DNA from: Terriglobia bacterium
Lineage (GTDB): Bacteria > Acidobacteriota > Terriglobia > Bryobacterales > UBA6623
Direction: 5' to 3'
NCBI GenBank assembly: GCA_009841225.1
Contig: VXMF01000008.1
Coordinates: forward strand, 143,763 to 207,762
Length of the DNA stretch: 64,000 nt
Shown here: positions 44,113 to 52,556 of the stretch, piece by piece
Position numbering within the stretch: the stretch's first letter is position 1
Layout of the letters: every line of letters starts with the position of its first letter
Notes under the pieces: generated by a model
Told to the model about the DNA's origin: nothing
What the model saw: only the letters and a program-made list of their open reading frames with translations
The model's database searches: none
Position numbers and translations under genes: made by a program

Positions 44113-44904
44113 ATGCAGGACTTGCTGCAACGCCTCGACGAGTCGCGCGTCATCGATTTGGCACAGCCGTACTACCCCGGCATGCCGCACCACCCGAACC
44201 ATCCGCCGTTCCTGTACGGTCTCAACAAGGCTCACGGGGAGACAACGCGGGACGGAGTCAGCGCGGCTGCGGATGCGCTCGCGCTCGGCGGGCATGTTGG
44301 AACGCACATCGACGCGTTGTGCCACTTTTCCCTGGATGGAAAACTCTTCGGCGGAGCCGATGCCGTCGGTTGTCAGTCGTACACGACCGGCCTGTCAGTG
44401 CACCATGTCGATACCATTGCACCGATCTTTCGCCGCGGCGTCCTGCTCGACGTCGCCTCTACCGAGGGCTTCTCAGTGCTGCCCGATGACTTCGTCGTAG
44501 ACGCCGACCACCTCGAGCGGGCGGCGGATCGCGCTGGCATCACGGTCTCCTCCGGGGACATCGTCCTGGTGCGCACCGGCTGGGCCCGCTACTGGCACGA
44601 TGCTGGCCGGTATATCAATGGCCTGCACTGCCCTGGCGTCAACCGGGAGGCCGCGGGCTGGCTGAGCGCCAAGGGCGCGTTCGCCGGCGGTTCCGACACG
44701 ATCGCGTTCGAGTTCGTGCCCGCCCCGAGCATGCCCGTGCACGTCCACCTGTTGGTCGAGAGCGGCATTCACATCATCGAAGCGCTCGATCTCGAGAGCC
44801 TTTCCTCAGAAGGCGTCTGCGAGTTCGTCTTCGCAGCTTCACCGCTGCGCATACGGGGCGCCACGGGCTCGCCAATACGCCCCGTAGCGCTTGCATTGCG
44901 CTAA
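44113..44904 (+). CDS. Cyclase family / kynurenine formamidase-like hydrolase
   Basis: 263 residues of the cyclase (PF04199-type) metal hydrolase family. The signature HVGTHIDALCHF (HxGTHxDxxxH) provides the metal ligands. N-terminal VIDLAQPYYPGMPHHP and VLVRTGWARYW are also typical. Members include arylformamidase and isatin hydrolase; the substrate here is not evident. Downstream is the AT-rich region and RNA at 45061. Confidence 0.88.
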   Translation: MQDLLQRLDESRVIDLAQPYYPGMPHHPNHPPFLYGLNKAHGETTRDGVSAAADALALGGHVGTHIDALCHFSLDGKLFGGADAVGCQSYTTGLSVHHVDTIAPIFRRGVLLDVASTEGFSVLPDDFVVDADHLERAADRAGITVSSGDIVLVRTGWARYWHDAGRYINGLHCPGVNREAAGWLSAKGAFAGGSDTIAFEFVPAPSMPVHVHLLVESGIHIIEALDLESLSSEGVCEFVFAASPLRIRGATGSPIRPVALALR

Positions 44905-45060
44905 ATCCCTATTCACGGATTCTTTGCGGCGACCTCGGAGCGCGTTGGAATCTTTAGCAACATGCTTGTTTTCAATATGTTATGAACAAACCTGAAAAAT
45001 ATTCTACAAAAATCCGTAAATTCGCTTGCAACAGCCTATGGAATCCAGTAGAGTAATGAG
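44905..45060 (+). promoter_or_regulatory. AT-rich region with predicted promoter
   Basis: An AT-rich island, sharply different from its neighbours, covers about 44950-45055. At its end TTGCAA (45026-45031) and TAGAGT (45049-45054) are exactly 17 bases apart, a good sigma-70-like promoter. Predicted start of transcription is at 45061-45062, the first bases of the structured RNA. Confidence 0.6.
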
Positions 45061-45181
45061 TGCCGGGGGGGACAACCCCACCAACGCAAGCTAATCCTCA
45101 ACCAAAGACCCCTGACTTACCCCTCCGGCACCCTTTCGAAGACGCTCTGAGGCCACTGCCTCGAAGCGTCTTTCGTTTTTT
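45061..45181 (+). ncRNA. Candidate structured small RNA or leader, ~120 nt
   Basis: Starts right after the promoter. Bases 45060-45071 pair with 45120-45131 in a 12-base-pair stem with one G-U pair. It encloses a ~48-nt loop nearly free of G and rich in A and C, with exposed CCCC, UCCUC and CCCCU. A strong terminator hairpin follows directly. The C-rich unpaired loop resembles anti-Shine-Dalgarno-type small RNAs. An alternative fold GGGG-ACAA-CCCC could compete with the stem. I cannot match it to a known RNA class by eye. It ends 28 bases before the cytochrome gene, so a termination-controlled leader is the other option. Confidence 0.6.
45137..45181 (+). terminator. Strong Rho-independent terminator
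   Basis: AAGACGCT (45139-45146) pairs with AGCGTCTT (45165-45172); after one mismatch TGAGGC (45148-45153) pairs with GCCTCG (45158-45163) around a CACT loop. The stem is followed by TTTCGTTTTTT ending at 45181. This is the clearest intrinsic terminator in the window. Confidence 0.88.
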
Positions 45182-45208
45182 CCCCGAACTTGGCAGCGCA
45201 AGCCTTGA

Positions 45209-45676
45209 GTGGCTATGCTGTCTGTGCGAATGGTTGGGCGAATCCGCACTAGTCTCACGCGAACCAATGCGCGAGCGGCCTTGTGCGGCCTCGCCTGCGG
45301 GGCCGTTCTGGCGGTCGCTCCTGGCGCGTCCGCGGAGCGCATGCCGGCCGAGCAGGCCAAGGCCCTGCAGAACCCAGTCGCTTACGCACCCGAGGCCGTC
45401 AAGGCCGGCCGCAACGCCTATCTGCGGCTGTGTCAGTACTGCCACGGCGCCGACGGCAGGGCCCAGGCGAATCCGGACTTCGAGGCGCCGAGCCTGCGCG
45501 ATCCGGACGAGTGGCGTTACGGAGCAACGGACGGCGAAATCTTTGTGTCGATCCGGGACGGCGCCGGCCACGAGATGCCACCATTTGGAAAGCAGCTGCA
45601 AGATGACGAGATCTGGCGGGTCGTGCTATTCATCCGCAGCATCGGACCGAAGGAGCTCCGCCCACAGACGCCCTGA
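45209..45676 (+). CDS. Monoheme cytochrome c, exported
   Basis: 155 residues from GTG 45209; ATGs at 45215 and 45230 are alternatives that still keep the signal peptide ([20 protein letters not shown]). One c-type heme motif CQYCHGADG and a distal Met candidate in [10 protein letters not shown] give a small class I cytochrome. The ThDP-enzyme gene begins 47 bases later, so the cytochrome is a plausible electron acceptor for it. Starts just after the terminator at 45181. Confidence 0.87.
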   Translation: MAMLSVRMVGRIRTSLTRTNARAALCGLACGAVLAVAPGASAERMPAEQAKALQNPVAYAPEAVKAGRNAYLRLCQYCHGADGRAQANPDFEAPSLRDPDEWRYGATDGEIFVSIRDGAGHEMPPFGKQLQDDEIWRVVLFIRSIGPKELRPQTP

Positions 45677-45723
45677 AGAACACGGCGTGGTGGCGACCAC
45701 ACGGCAACCAAAGGAGACAGACC

Positions 45724-47676
45724 ATGGCGAGCAAGCACAGCAAGGCTGAGCACACCGTGTCGAGGCGCGGATTCGTGACCAAGGGGGCGGTGGCGGCAGC
45801 GGTCGCGGCCGGCGCTGACGCGGCGGCATCGACCACCGAGCGACACGACAGCAACATCAAACTCCCGAGCGAGGTGCCGGCGAGCCTGGCGGAGGACTCC
45901 AAGCCTCCCGACTTCCCGATGACAGGCGCACAGATCTTCGCCAAGGCCTGCAAGGCCGAGGGACTGGCCGCGCTGTTCTGCGCCCCGGGCAACTATGTCG
46001 TGATCAACGCCATCGCGTCGGAGGGCATTCCCAGCTACGGCGGCCGCACGGAAGGCATGATGTGCGCCGCTGCGGACGGGTTCGCCCGCGTGACCGGCGA
46101 GGTCGTGGCCGCATCGGGCACCGAGGGCCCCGGCTTCACGAACATGATCATGAACATCGCCGCCGCCAACTCGGCGCGCTCGCCGCTGCTGGTGCTGGCG
46201 AGCAACATGACTGTGGGGCTCGAGGACACCGAGCACGGCATCCAGCGGGTCTACCAGCAGCCGACCACCGAAGGCATGAAGAAGTACGGCAAGCGCCTCA
46301 TCAATCCCGAGCGCGTGCACGAATATGCCGGCTACGCCTTCCGCCAGCTCAAGACCGGCGTTCCGCGACCGGTTCATCTGGACTTTCCCGGCGAAGTGGC
46401 GCGCGAGCGCTTCGACAGCGCCGAGGATCTGCGCTTCTTCTACGACAAGTCGAAGTACCGCACCGAATCGCGTCCGCATCCGTCGCCCAAGGAAATTGCC
46501 AAAGCGGCAAGCATGATCGCCAAGGCGGAACGCCCGATCATCGTGGCCAGCGCCGGCGTCTTCTACAGCAAGGCTTGGGACGCGCTCAAGGCCGTTGCCG
46601 AAAAGGCCGACATCGCGGTCGTGGAATCGGGCCCCAGCCGAGGCCACTTCGGTGACGAGCACCCCCTCTCAGCCAATGCAGCCCCCGACGCCCTGTTGAG
46701 CGCCGACCTCGTGGTCTTGATCGGACAGTACTGCATGCCCAACATCGGCGAATACTCGTTCGATCCGGACGTCGCCTACATCCGCATCGACCCCGACGCG
46801 GCCGATATCGGGCGCAACCTGCCGATCGACCTCGGCATCGTGAGCTGCGAAAAGGCCGCCTTGGAGGCCCTTGCCGAGGCCGTGCCCAAGAAGAGGCGCC
46901 CGGCTTGGCGCGACGAGCTGGCGGCGGCCCGCGCGGCGTTCGAAGCCGAGAACGACGAGCACTACAAGCTCGGCCTCAAGTACAGCGCCCAGGCCGGGTG
47001 CGTCCATCCGGCCGTGATCGCTGCGGAGATCGAGAACCTGCTCTACAAGGGAGATATCCCGAAGGAGCAAACCACCGTGGTGTCCGGCGGCTACGGCATC
47101 GGGCGCTACACGCGCCGACGGCTGAGAGCGTTCCGCCCAGGCCAGATCTGCAACGGGGCTTACCAGTACGGAGCGATCGGGCCAGACGTCGGCTACACGG
47201 TCGGCGCCGGCGCAGCTGTGCAGCAGGGCACGGGCCCGCAAGCCCCCTACAAGGGCGCGCCTGTGCTCGCCGTAACGGGCGATGCTGGATTCGCCTACTC
47301 AGGCATGGAGATGGAGACTCTGAGCAAGTACCGGATTCCCACGATCATGGTGGTGTACAACAACAACGCTTGGGGAGTCTGGCGCAGCGGCGCCAGCGGC
47401 GGGCGCAGCGAGACGGCCCGCGCCCAGCACATGTACCTGTTCCAAGAGAATCTGCGCTACGAGAAGATCGGCGAAGCCCTCGGGGCGCGCGGGGAATACG
47501 TGACGAAGGCCGAGGACCTAGCGCCGGCCCTGGCACGCAGTTACAAGGCGGCGTCGGACGAGCGGCTCTCGACGGTCATCAACTGCCAGGCGATCAAGGA
47601 GTTCTGGAGCGCTCGGGACTATCCCCCGGGCCTGCTGCAGAAGGTCGAGCCGGGCTGCATGGCCTACTACCACTGA
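45724..47676 (+). CDS. Tat-exported thiamine-diphosphate-dependent enzyme
   Basis: 650 residues. [18 protein letters not shown] (residues 13-30) is a strong Tat signal. The mature part is a three-domain ThDP enzyme of the acetolactate synthase/pyruvate oxidase/benzoylformate decarboxylase class: catalytic Glu in [18 protein letters not shown] (Glu110), central nucleotide-fold domain and the ThDP/Mg motif [15 protein letters not shown] to VVYNNN (about 519-549). ThDP enzymes are normally cytoplasmic; export as a folded holoenzyme by Tat is logical. Reaction unknown; decarboxylation or oxidation of a 2-oxoacid is the family default. AAAGGAGA precedes the ATG. The next gene overlaps its stop. 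Confidence 0.87.
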   Translation: MASKHSKAEHTVSRRGFVTKGAVAAAVAAGADAAASTTERHDSNIKLPSEVPASLAEDSKPPDFPMTGAQIFAKACKAEGLAALFCAPGNYVVINAIASEGIPSYGGRTEGMMCAAADGFARVTGEVVAASGTEGPGFTNMIMNIAAANSARSPLLVLASNMTVGLEDTEHGIQRVYQQPTTEGMKKYGKRLINPERVHEYAGYAFRQLKTGVPRPVHLDFPGEVARERFDSAEDLRFFYDKSKYRTESRPHPSPKEIAKAASMIAKAERPIIVASAGVFYSKAWDALKAVAEKADIAVVESGPSRGHFGDEHPLSANAAPDALLSADLVVLIGQYCMPNIGEYSFDPDVAYIRIDPDAADIGRNLPIDLGIVSCEKAALEALAEAVPKKRRPAWRDELAAARAAFEAENDEHYKLGLKYSAQAGCVHPAVIAAEIENLLYKGDIPKEQTTVVSGGYGIGRYTRRRLRAFRPGQICNGAYQYGAIGPDVGYTVGAGAAVQQGTGPQAPYKGAPVLAVTGDAGFAYSGMEMETLSKYRIPTIMVVYNNNAWGVWRSGASGGRSETARAQHMYLFQENLRYEKIGEALGARGEYVTKAEDLAPALARSYKAASDERLSTVINCQAIKEFWSARDYPPGLLQKVEPGCMAYYH

Positions 47677-48155
47677 TGCCGGAGTCGCCGGACCCGTTGG
47701 ACCGTGTTGACGCGCTTCTGCGCTCGCGCGCCGACCGAGGCGTCTTCCGCTCCTTCGCGGCTGCACGGCGGCGGAACCGCTTGGAATGCTCCTTCGTCTG
47801 GCTGCGCGAGAGGCCTATCCGCCTGATCTTCGATCCGCGCCGCGGCACGCTCGAGTTTCGCGACCTGCTGCCCAACCTAGCGCCGACGACCCCGCTCTAC
47901 AAGGATCTCCGGAGCTTCCTGCGCAGGCTGAGCGGCGAAACGCTCCCGAGGCACAGACGCATCGACTCGCAACGCGCCAAGGTGCAGAGCAGGAATCGCA
48001 AGGGATCGGTGTCGGTATTGCTGCAGAGCCTGGACGGCGACTGGGACTATGCCGTCAGCAAGGCGCTCAAGCTGGTCAACGAAATCTTCCTCGGATTCCT
48101 GCGCGGGCCGTACTACGAGTACACAGTCGAGAACTTCCAGGAGCCACAAGACTGA
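47676..48155 (+). CDS. Conserved-looking hypothetical protein
   Basis: 159 residues, starting within TGATG that also ends the ThDP gene, so co-translated with it. It is soluble and Arg-rich (SFAAARRRNRLECSFVWLRER; FRDLLPNL; DWDYAVSKALKLVNEIFLGFL). No known domain recognised. Because its partner is exported and it has no signal, it could be a cytoplasmic maturation factor, but this is a guess. Confidence 0.65.
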   Translation: MPESPDPLDRVDALLRSRADRGVFRSFAAARRRNRLECSFVWLRERPIRLIFDPRRGTLEFRDLLPNLAPTTPLYKDLRSFLRRLSGETLPRHRRIDSQRAKVQSRNRKGSVSVLLQSLDGDWDYAVSKALKLVNEIFLGFLRGPYYEYTVENFQEPQD

Positions 48156-48222
48156 TTCCGGGCGTTAAGATTGCAGCGGGCCAACAAGCGTGGCGGCAAG
48201 TGCATCCGAAGGAGCAGGAGTC

Positions 48223-49581
48223 ATGAGCGTGAGGAATCTTGCGGCACTGTCCGCGTTTCTGCTGGGGCTGGGCTGCCAGAGCGCCCCCGAGGGAACAGTA
48301 GCCTTCGTTAACGCCAGTGTCGTGCCGATGGACAACGAACGCGTCTTGCACGACCAGACCGTCGTCACCTCGCTGGGCAAGATCAGCGAGCTTGGGCCCA
48401 CGTCTGAGATCAAGGTCCCAAGGGGAGCGTTGGTCGTGGACGGGAGCGGCAAGTACCTCGTTCCCGGCCTCACCGAGATGCACGCACACCTGCCCGGTGC
48501 CAACACCCCGCCCGAAGAGGTGGACCGGATCCTCTTCCTGTTCCTCTCCAACGGCGTGACAACCGTGCGTGGCATGCTCGGCAACGCGTCGCACCTAGAG
48601 CTTCGCCAGCAGATCGCGGACGGCGCGCGGCTGGGGCCAACGATCTATGCAGCCGGTCCAGCTTTTCGCGCAACCGAGGGGTTGACGGTAGACGTTGCCC
48701 GGCAACGTGTCCTGGAGCAGCACCAAGCCGGCTTCGACCTGCTCAAGATTCTCGAAGGGCTCAGCATGGATGTCTACGATGCCATCGCAGACGAGGCGAC
48801 CCAAGCGGGAATCCCCTTCGGCGGGCATGTCCCCAATCCGGTCGGGCTGCTGCACGCGCTGGCAGCAGGCCAAGGCAGCATCGACCACTTGGACAATTAC
48901 CTGGATGCGCTGGAAGCCGACGATTCGCCGATCAAGGACGCAGACGCCGCCACGCGCAGCCGCGAGATGGGGCTGCACGCCGACGAGGAGAAGATTCCGG
49001 CCCTGGTTGCAGCGACCAAGCTCTCCGACGCTTCGGTCGTGCCAACGATGGCTTTGTGGGAGACCTTCAACGCCGATGTGCCGACGGAACACTATGCCGG
49101 CTTCGACGAGTTAAAGTATCTGCCCCGCGCGACAGTAAATGCCTGGATCGAATCGCAGAACAGCCGCCAGCAGCGCCTGAACGCCGAATCCGGCGCGCGC
49201 GTGATCGAGATTCGCAAGAAGATCCTCAAGGCCCTACAGGACGAGGGAGCACGGATCGCGTTCGGTACCGACGCGCCGCAGATCTTCAACGTGCCGGGCT
49301 TTTCGATCCACCGGGAGATCAGCATCATGGCGTCCGCCGGCCTGACGCCCTATGAAATCCTAGCGTCCGCTACGAAGAACGCGGCCGAGCATTTCGGGTC
49401 CGACGCGTTCGGGCGAGTCGCAGTCGGTGCCCGCGCCGACTTGGTGCTGCTCGAGGCCAATCCGCTGGATGACGCAGCCAACGTAGCCGAACGCGCTGGC
49501 GTCATGGTGCGCGGCCAGTGGCTGCCAGAGGCGGACATCCAGGTCAAGCTCGAGGAACTGGCTGCGACCGCAGCTCTTTGA
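48223..49581 (+). CDS. Amidohydrolase-family lipoprotein
   Basis: 452 residues. Lipoprotein signal (LLGLGC, Cys18) then an amidohydrolase/imidazolonepropionase-like barrel. Metal ligands: MHAHL (His87, His89), GGHVPNP, GSIDHLDNY and the catalytic Asp in FGTDAP. The N-terminal beta domain (VAFVNASVVPMDNERVL) and C-terminal SADL-like ARADLVLLEANPLDD are typical. It hydrolyses an amide or related bond outside the cytoplasm, perhaps of peptides or xenobiotics. GGAGCAGGAG precedes the ATG. Confidence 0.9.
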   Translation: MSVRNLAALSAFLLGLGCQSAPEGTVAFVNASVVPMDNERVLHDQTVVTSLGKISELGPTSEIKVPRGALVVDGSGKYLVPGLTEMHAHLPGANTPPEEVDRILFLFLSNGVTTVRGMLGNASHLELRQQIADGARLGPTIYAAGPAFRATEGLTVDVARQRVLEQHQAGFDLLKILEGLSMDVYDAIADEATQAGIPFGGHVPNPVGLLHALAAGQGSIDHLDNYLDALEADDSPIKDADAATRSREMGLHADEEKIPALVAATKLSDASVVPTMALWETFNADVPTEHYAGFDELKYLPRATVNAWIESQNSRQQRLNAESGARVIEIRKKILKALQDEGARIAFGTDAPQIFNVPGFSIHREISIMASAGLTPYEILASATKNAAEHFGSDAFGRVAVGARADLVLLEANPLDDAANVAERAGVMVRGQWLPEADIQVKLEELAATAAL

Positions 49582-49622
49582 CCCCGCCGCGCGCGCGGGC
49601 AACGGCCCGTTATCGGACGGCG

Positions 49623-50819
49623 CTAGCGCAGCCCGCGAAAGAACTTGACCACGTCCTCAACGTAGAGTTCCGGTTCCTCCATCGCTGCGAAATGCCCTCC
49701 CCGGGGCATTTCGGTCCACTGCACCACGTTGTAACGGGTCTCGACCCATTTTCGGGGCGAGAAGAAGATCTCGCCCGGAAAGACAGCAATCGCCGTCGGC
49801 ACTTCGGTGCGCGCCTGCCGGCGGCCGCTGCGACGGGACTCGTAGTACAGCCGGACAGCTGAAGGCATGCTCTCGGTCAGCCAGTAAAGCATGATGTTGG
49901 TCAAGAGCTGGTCCTTGGTGAAGCGGCTCTCCACATCGCCGCCACAGTCGCTCCAAGCGCGGAATTTCTCCACCACCCACGCCGCTAGGCCGGCCGGGGA
50001 GTCATTGAGACCGTACGCCAGCGTCAGGGGCTTGGAGCCCTGTATATTCCCGTAGGCATTCTCGCCTTGCCACCACTCGGCGCGCTCACGGTAGCGCTTG
50101 AGTTCCCAGGCAGGGATGCCTTTTTCCGGATCCTGCATGCCCGCGGGAGGACCGCCGCCGACCATGTTCAGGTGGATTCCGATCAAGCGGTCGGGATAAT
50201 CGCGGGCCAGCCAAGACGAGACACCCGAGCCCCAATCCCCGCCTTGAGCCGCGTAGCGCTCATAGCCGAGGCGGTCCATGAGCTTGGCGACCACGCCGGC
50301 CACGCTGTCAACGCTCATGCCCCGCTGGTGGGCCGGCCCTGAAAAACCGTACCCGGGCATCGACGGCAAGACCAAGTGGAACGCATCCTCAGCCCTGCCC
50401 CCGTGGCCGACCGGATCGGTTAGCGGACCGATCACGTCCATGAACTCGTACACCGACCCCGGCCAGCCGTGCGTGATCACCAAGGGCATCGCCGAGTCTT
50501 CCTGCGAGCGAACATGCACGAAATGCATGTCGATGCCATCGATGGACGTCTTGAAGTGCGGCAACTCGTTCAGTTGAGCTTCGTGCTTGCGCCAGTCATA
50601 CTCGGTTCGCCAATACTCCAGCAACTCTTGCATGTACGCCCGGTCCGATCCATAGTCCCAGCCAGAGCTTGGGATCTGATCCGGCAGCCGCGTCCGCTCC
50701 AGACGCGCCCTGAGGTCAACGAGAGCGGCATCCTCGACTCGGATGGTAAATTCCGTCACTTGCGCGATCCCTCCTATCGCCGATAGCGCCAGCAGCGTGG
50801 TCAGTAGCAGTCCCTTCAC
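49623..50819 (-). CDS. Epoxide hydrolase (EHN + alpha/beta hydrolase), exported
   Basis: 398 residues with signal peptide (KGLLLTTLLALSAIGGIAQ). An EHN domain (about 25-130) precedes the alpha/beta hydrolase: oxyanion HGWPGS, nucleophile Asp in GGDWGS, and the catalytic His in PRGGHFAAMEEPE. It matches microsomal-type epoxide hydrolases. The cap-domain Tyr residues are plausible in RLYYESRRSG. Exported epoxide hydrolases are unusual but occur in Acidobacteriota. Confidence 0.9.
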   Translation of the reverse strand: MKGLLLTTLLALSAIGGIAQVTEFTIRVEDAALVDLRARLERTRLPDQIPSSGWDYGSDRAYMQELLEYWRTEYDWRKHEAQLNELPHFKTSIDGIDMHFVHVRSQEDSAMPLVITHGWPGSVYEFMDVIGPLTDPVGHGGRAEDAFHLVLPSMPGYGFSGPAHQRGMSVDSVAGVVAKLMDRLGYERYAAQGGDWGSGVSSWLARDYPDRLIGIHLNMVGGGPPAGMQDPEKGIPAWELKRYRERAEWWQGENAYGNIQGSKPLTLAYGLNDSPAGLAAWVVEKFRAWSDCGGDVESRFTKDQLLTNIMLYWLTESMPSAVRLYYESRRSGRRQARTEVPTAIAVFPGEIFFSPRKWVETRYNVVQWTEMPRGGHFAAMEEPELYVEDVVKFFRGLR

Positions 50820-50975
50820 GGCACCATTGTAGAGAAGGAACGCCGGGCCCTAGTGAGTGCGGCGAGAAAGCCGATTCAAGTCTCCCGGGGGCGTGAATAA
50901 GCGACGCATGCTACAAGATCATTCCGGGCTGGAGGTGCCGAAATCTCGCTTTGGGACCGAGCAACGAGCCAGCAA

Positions 50976-51863
50976 TCACTTGCGCCCGGATGCGCGGTAT
51001 GTTCGGAGCGATTCCCCCAGATAGTCCTGAGCAGCCGTGGGCGGGCTGCCGGTCAATAGACGGATGTCGTCGCTTACGTGCTCGAACTCTCCGTGATCTG
51101 CGGCCCGGTACAAGGACGTGAGGATCGCAATGTCAGGCTCCGGGACATGGTCCGCACGGCAGATCTCGGCGAACTGCTCCTCCGTCACCTCGTCGAACAC
51201 AATGGTCTTCCCGGTCGCGTAGGTCAGAGCGGACGCAAGGTCCGGCATGGACAAGGCTCGCGGACCAGTCAGTTCGTAGACTTGGCCGGCATGCTGGTCA
51301 AGCGCGCAAGCTGCCGCGCATGCTCGCGCAAGATCGTCCCGAGACACGTATGCGATCCGGCCCCGGCTAACCGGATACGGGAGGCGACCCATCGCAGCGA
51401 GTGCAGGTGCCCATTCGACAAGGGGATCCAGATAGATGCCGTTTCGCAGGATGGTCCAGCCCAGGCCGCTCGTCCGAAGCCTTGACTCCGCATAGACCAG
51501 ATATGGAGCGATCAGGAATTCCGAATCCGTTCGCGCAGCGCTAGAGCTGGTCAGCACCACCCGCTTCACGCCCTCTGAGCGGGCCGCGTCCAAGATGTTG
51601 GAGTGCTGGACGATTCGGGGCTCCACATCGGTGGCGCTCGGGATCAGCATCAGCACGTCGGTGCCCTCCAGAGCGCCCGCAAGCGTTCCCGGCACGTCGT
51701 AGTCGGCCTGGCGGATATCGATTCCTAGGTGCTCGTATCGTCGGATCTTATCCGGACTACGGGAACAGGCGATCAAGTCCTCAGGGGAAACGCCACGGTC
51801 AAGCAGCGCGTCGACGACGCGAGATCCCAGACCGCCCGTGGCGCCAAGCACGTTGATTTTCAC
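50976..51863 (-). CDS. NmrA-like NAD(P)-binding protein
   Basis: 295 residues of the atypical SDR, NmrA/azoreductase-like subfamily. VLGATGGLGSRVVDAL is the nucleotide-binding loop, ending the VVLTSSSAART strand; Tyr-Lys of classical SDRs is absent, as in regulators or quinone oxidoreductases of this group. GTG 51863 is chosen because GGAGGG lies 10 bases upstream; a longer frame exists. Confidence 0.87.
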   Translation of the reverse strand: MKINVLGATGGLGSRVVDALLDRGVSPEDLIACSRSPDKIRRYEHLGIDIRQADYDVPGTLAGALEGTDVLMLIPSATDVEPRIVQHSNILDAARSEGVKRVVLTSSSAARTDSEFLIAPYLVYAESRLRTSGLGWTILRNGIYLDPLVEWAPALAAMGRLPYPVSRGRIAYVSRDDLARACAAACALDQHAGQVYELTGPRALSMPDLASALTYATGKTIVFDEVTEEQFAEICRADHVPEPDIAILTSLYRAADHGEFEHVSDDIRLLTGSPPTAAQDYLGESLRTYRASGRK

Positions 51864-52262
51864 CGCTCGAAACCCTCCCGGCAATCCTATCACCGCTCCG
51901 CTCGGCGCTCGGATCAAGCGGCGCTAGGAGGGCTGGTCGCCTGGCTTGGCTATCTGTCGGCACGTCCGAGAATCCGGGGTCTCGACAAGTAGGGTCCCGA
52001 CAGGTCGCGTCGCCTTGCGAGGGGAGCGACGCCACAGCCTCTGGGTTGCCACCAGTGCGTCATGGCATCACGCGCAGCATCCAGGTGCGACCGCCAAGCG
52101 ACTGGCGAATCGCATTCGAGAGGCCGAACTGCTCGCTTCCGGTAACGACGAAAGGACTGCGCGCCACCACTCGCGGACCCCGGTATCACGGTTCCAGCCA
52201 TGCGCCCACGCCCGCAAACGTGCTAGACCTTATAGTGGAAATAGCCTACGCTGGACAGACCA
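51864..52262. other. Gene-free stretch upstream of a zinc-finger gene
   Basis: About 400 bases. An imperfect tandem repeat, two ~15-base units related to CTTGTCGAGACCC on the minus strand, lies at about 51981-52011. TATAGT at 52231-52236 could be the -10 element for the small zinc protein. Nothing else recognised. Confidence 0.4.
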
Positions 52263-52493
52263 ATGGCCAAGACGAGCAAAGCGGGCGGGGGCGAGGTTCC
52301 CATAGTTAACCCTCAGCTGATTGACGGCGCGAAGGACTTCGTGCTCAGGTCCAAGCCCGTCAGGCGAGTGCCTTGCCGAGTCTGCGGCGTACACGGCGCA
52401 ACAGAACGCTCCGACAGGCTTTGCTGGATTTGCCAGCACCTCAAGATCAGCGCTTGGCGCGATTCCGGGGCGCAGGAATCCGCCAGCGAGTAG
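52263..52493 (+). CDS. Small CxxC zinc-finger protein
   Basis: 76 residues. Two CxxC pairs (CRVCGVHG and CWICQHLK) 14 residues apart indicate one zinc finger. The N-terminal half is basic (KTSKAGGGEVP, RSKPVRRVP), suggesting nucleic-acid binding. ATG 52263 lacks a strong ribosome site. No named family. Located just before asd with a 63-base gap. Confidence 0.55.
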   Translation: MAKTSKAGGGEVPIVNPQLIDGAKDFVLRSKPVRRVPCRVCGVHGATERSDRLCWICQHLKISAWRDSGAQESASE

Positions 52494-52556
52494 GTGGGTC
52501 GCGGCGTTGGGCCGCAGCTGCGCCGCGCGTAGAGCGGCGCCTTGGGGGATCTCGGT

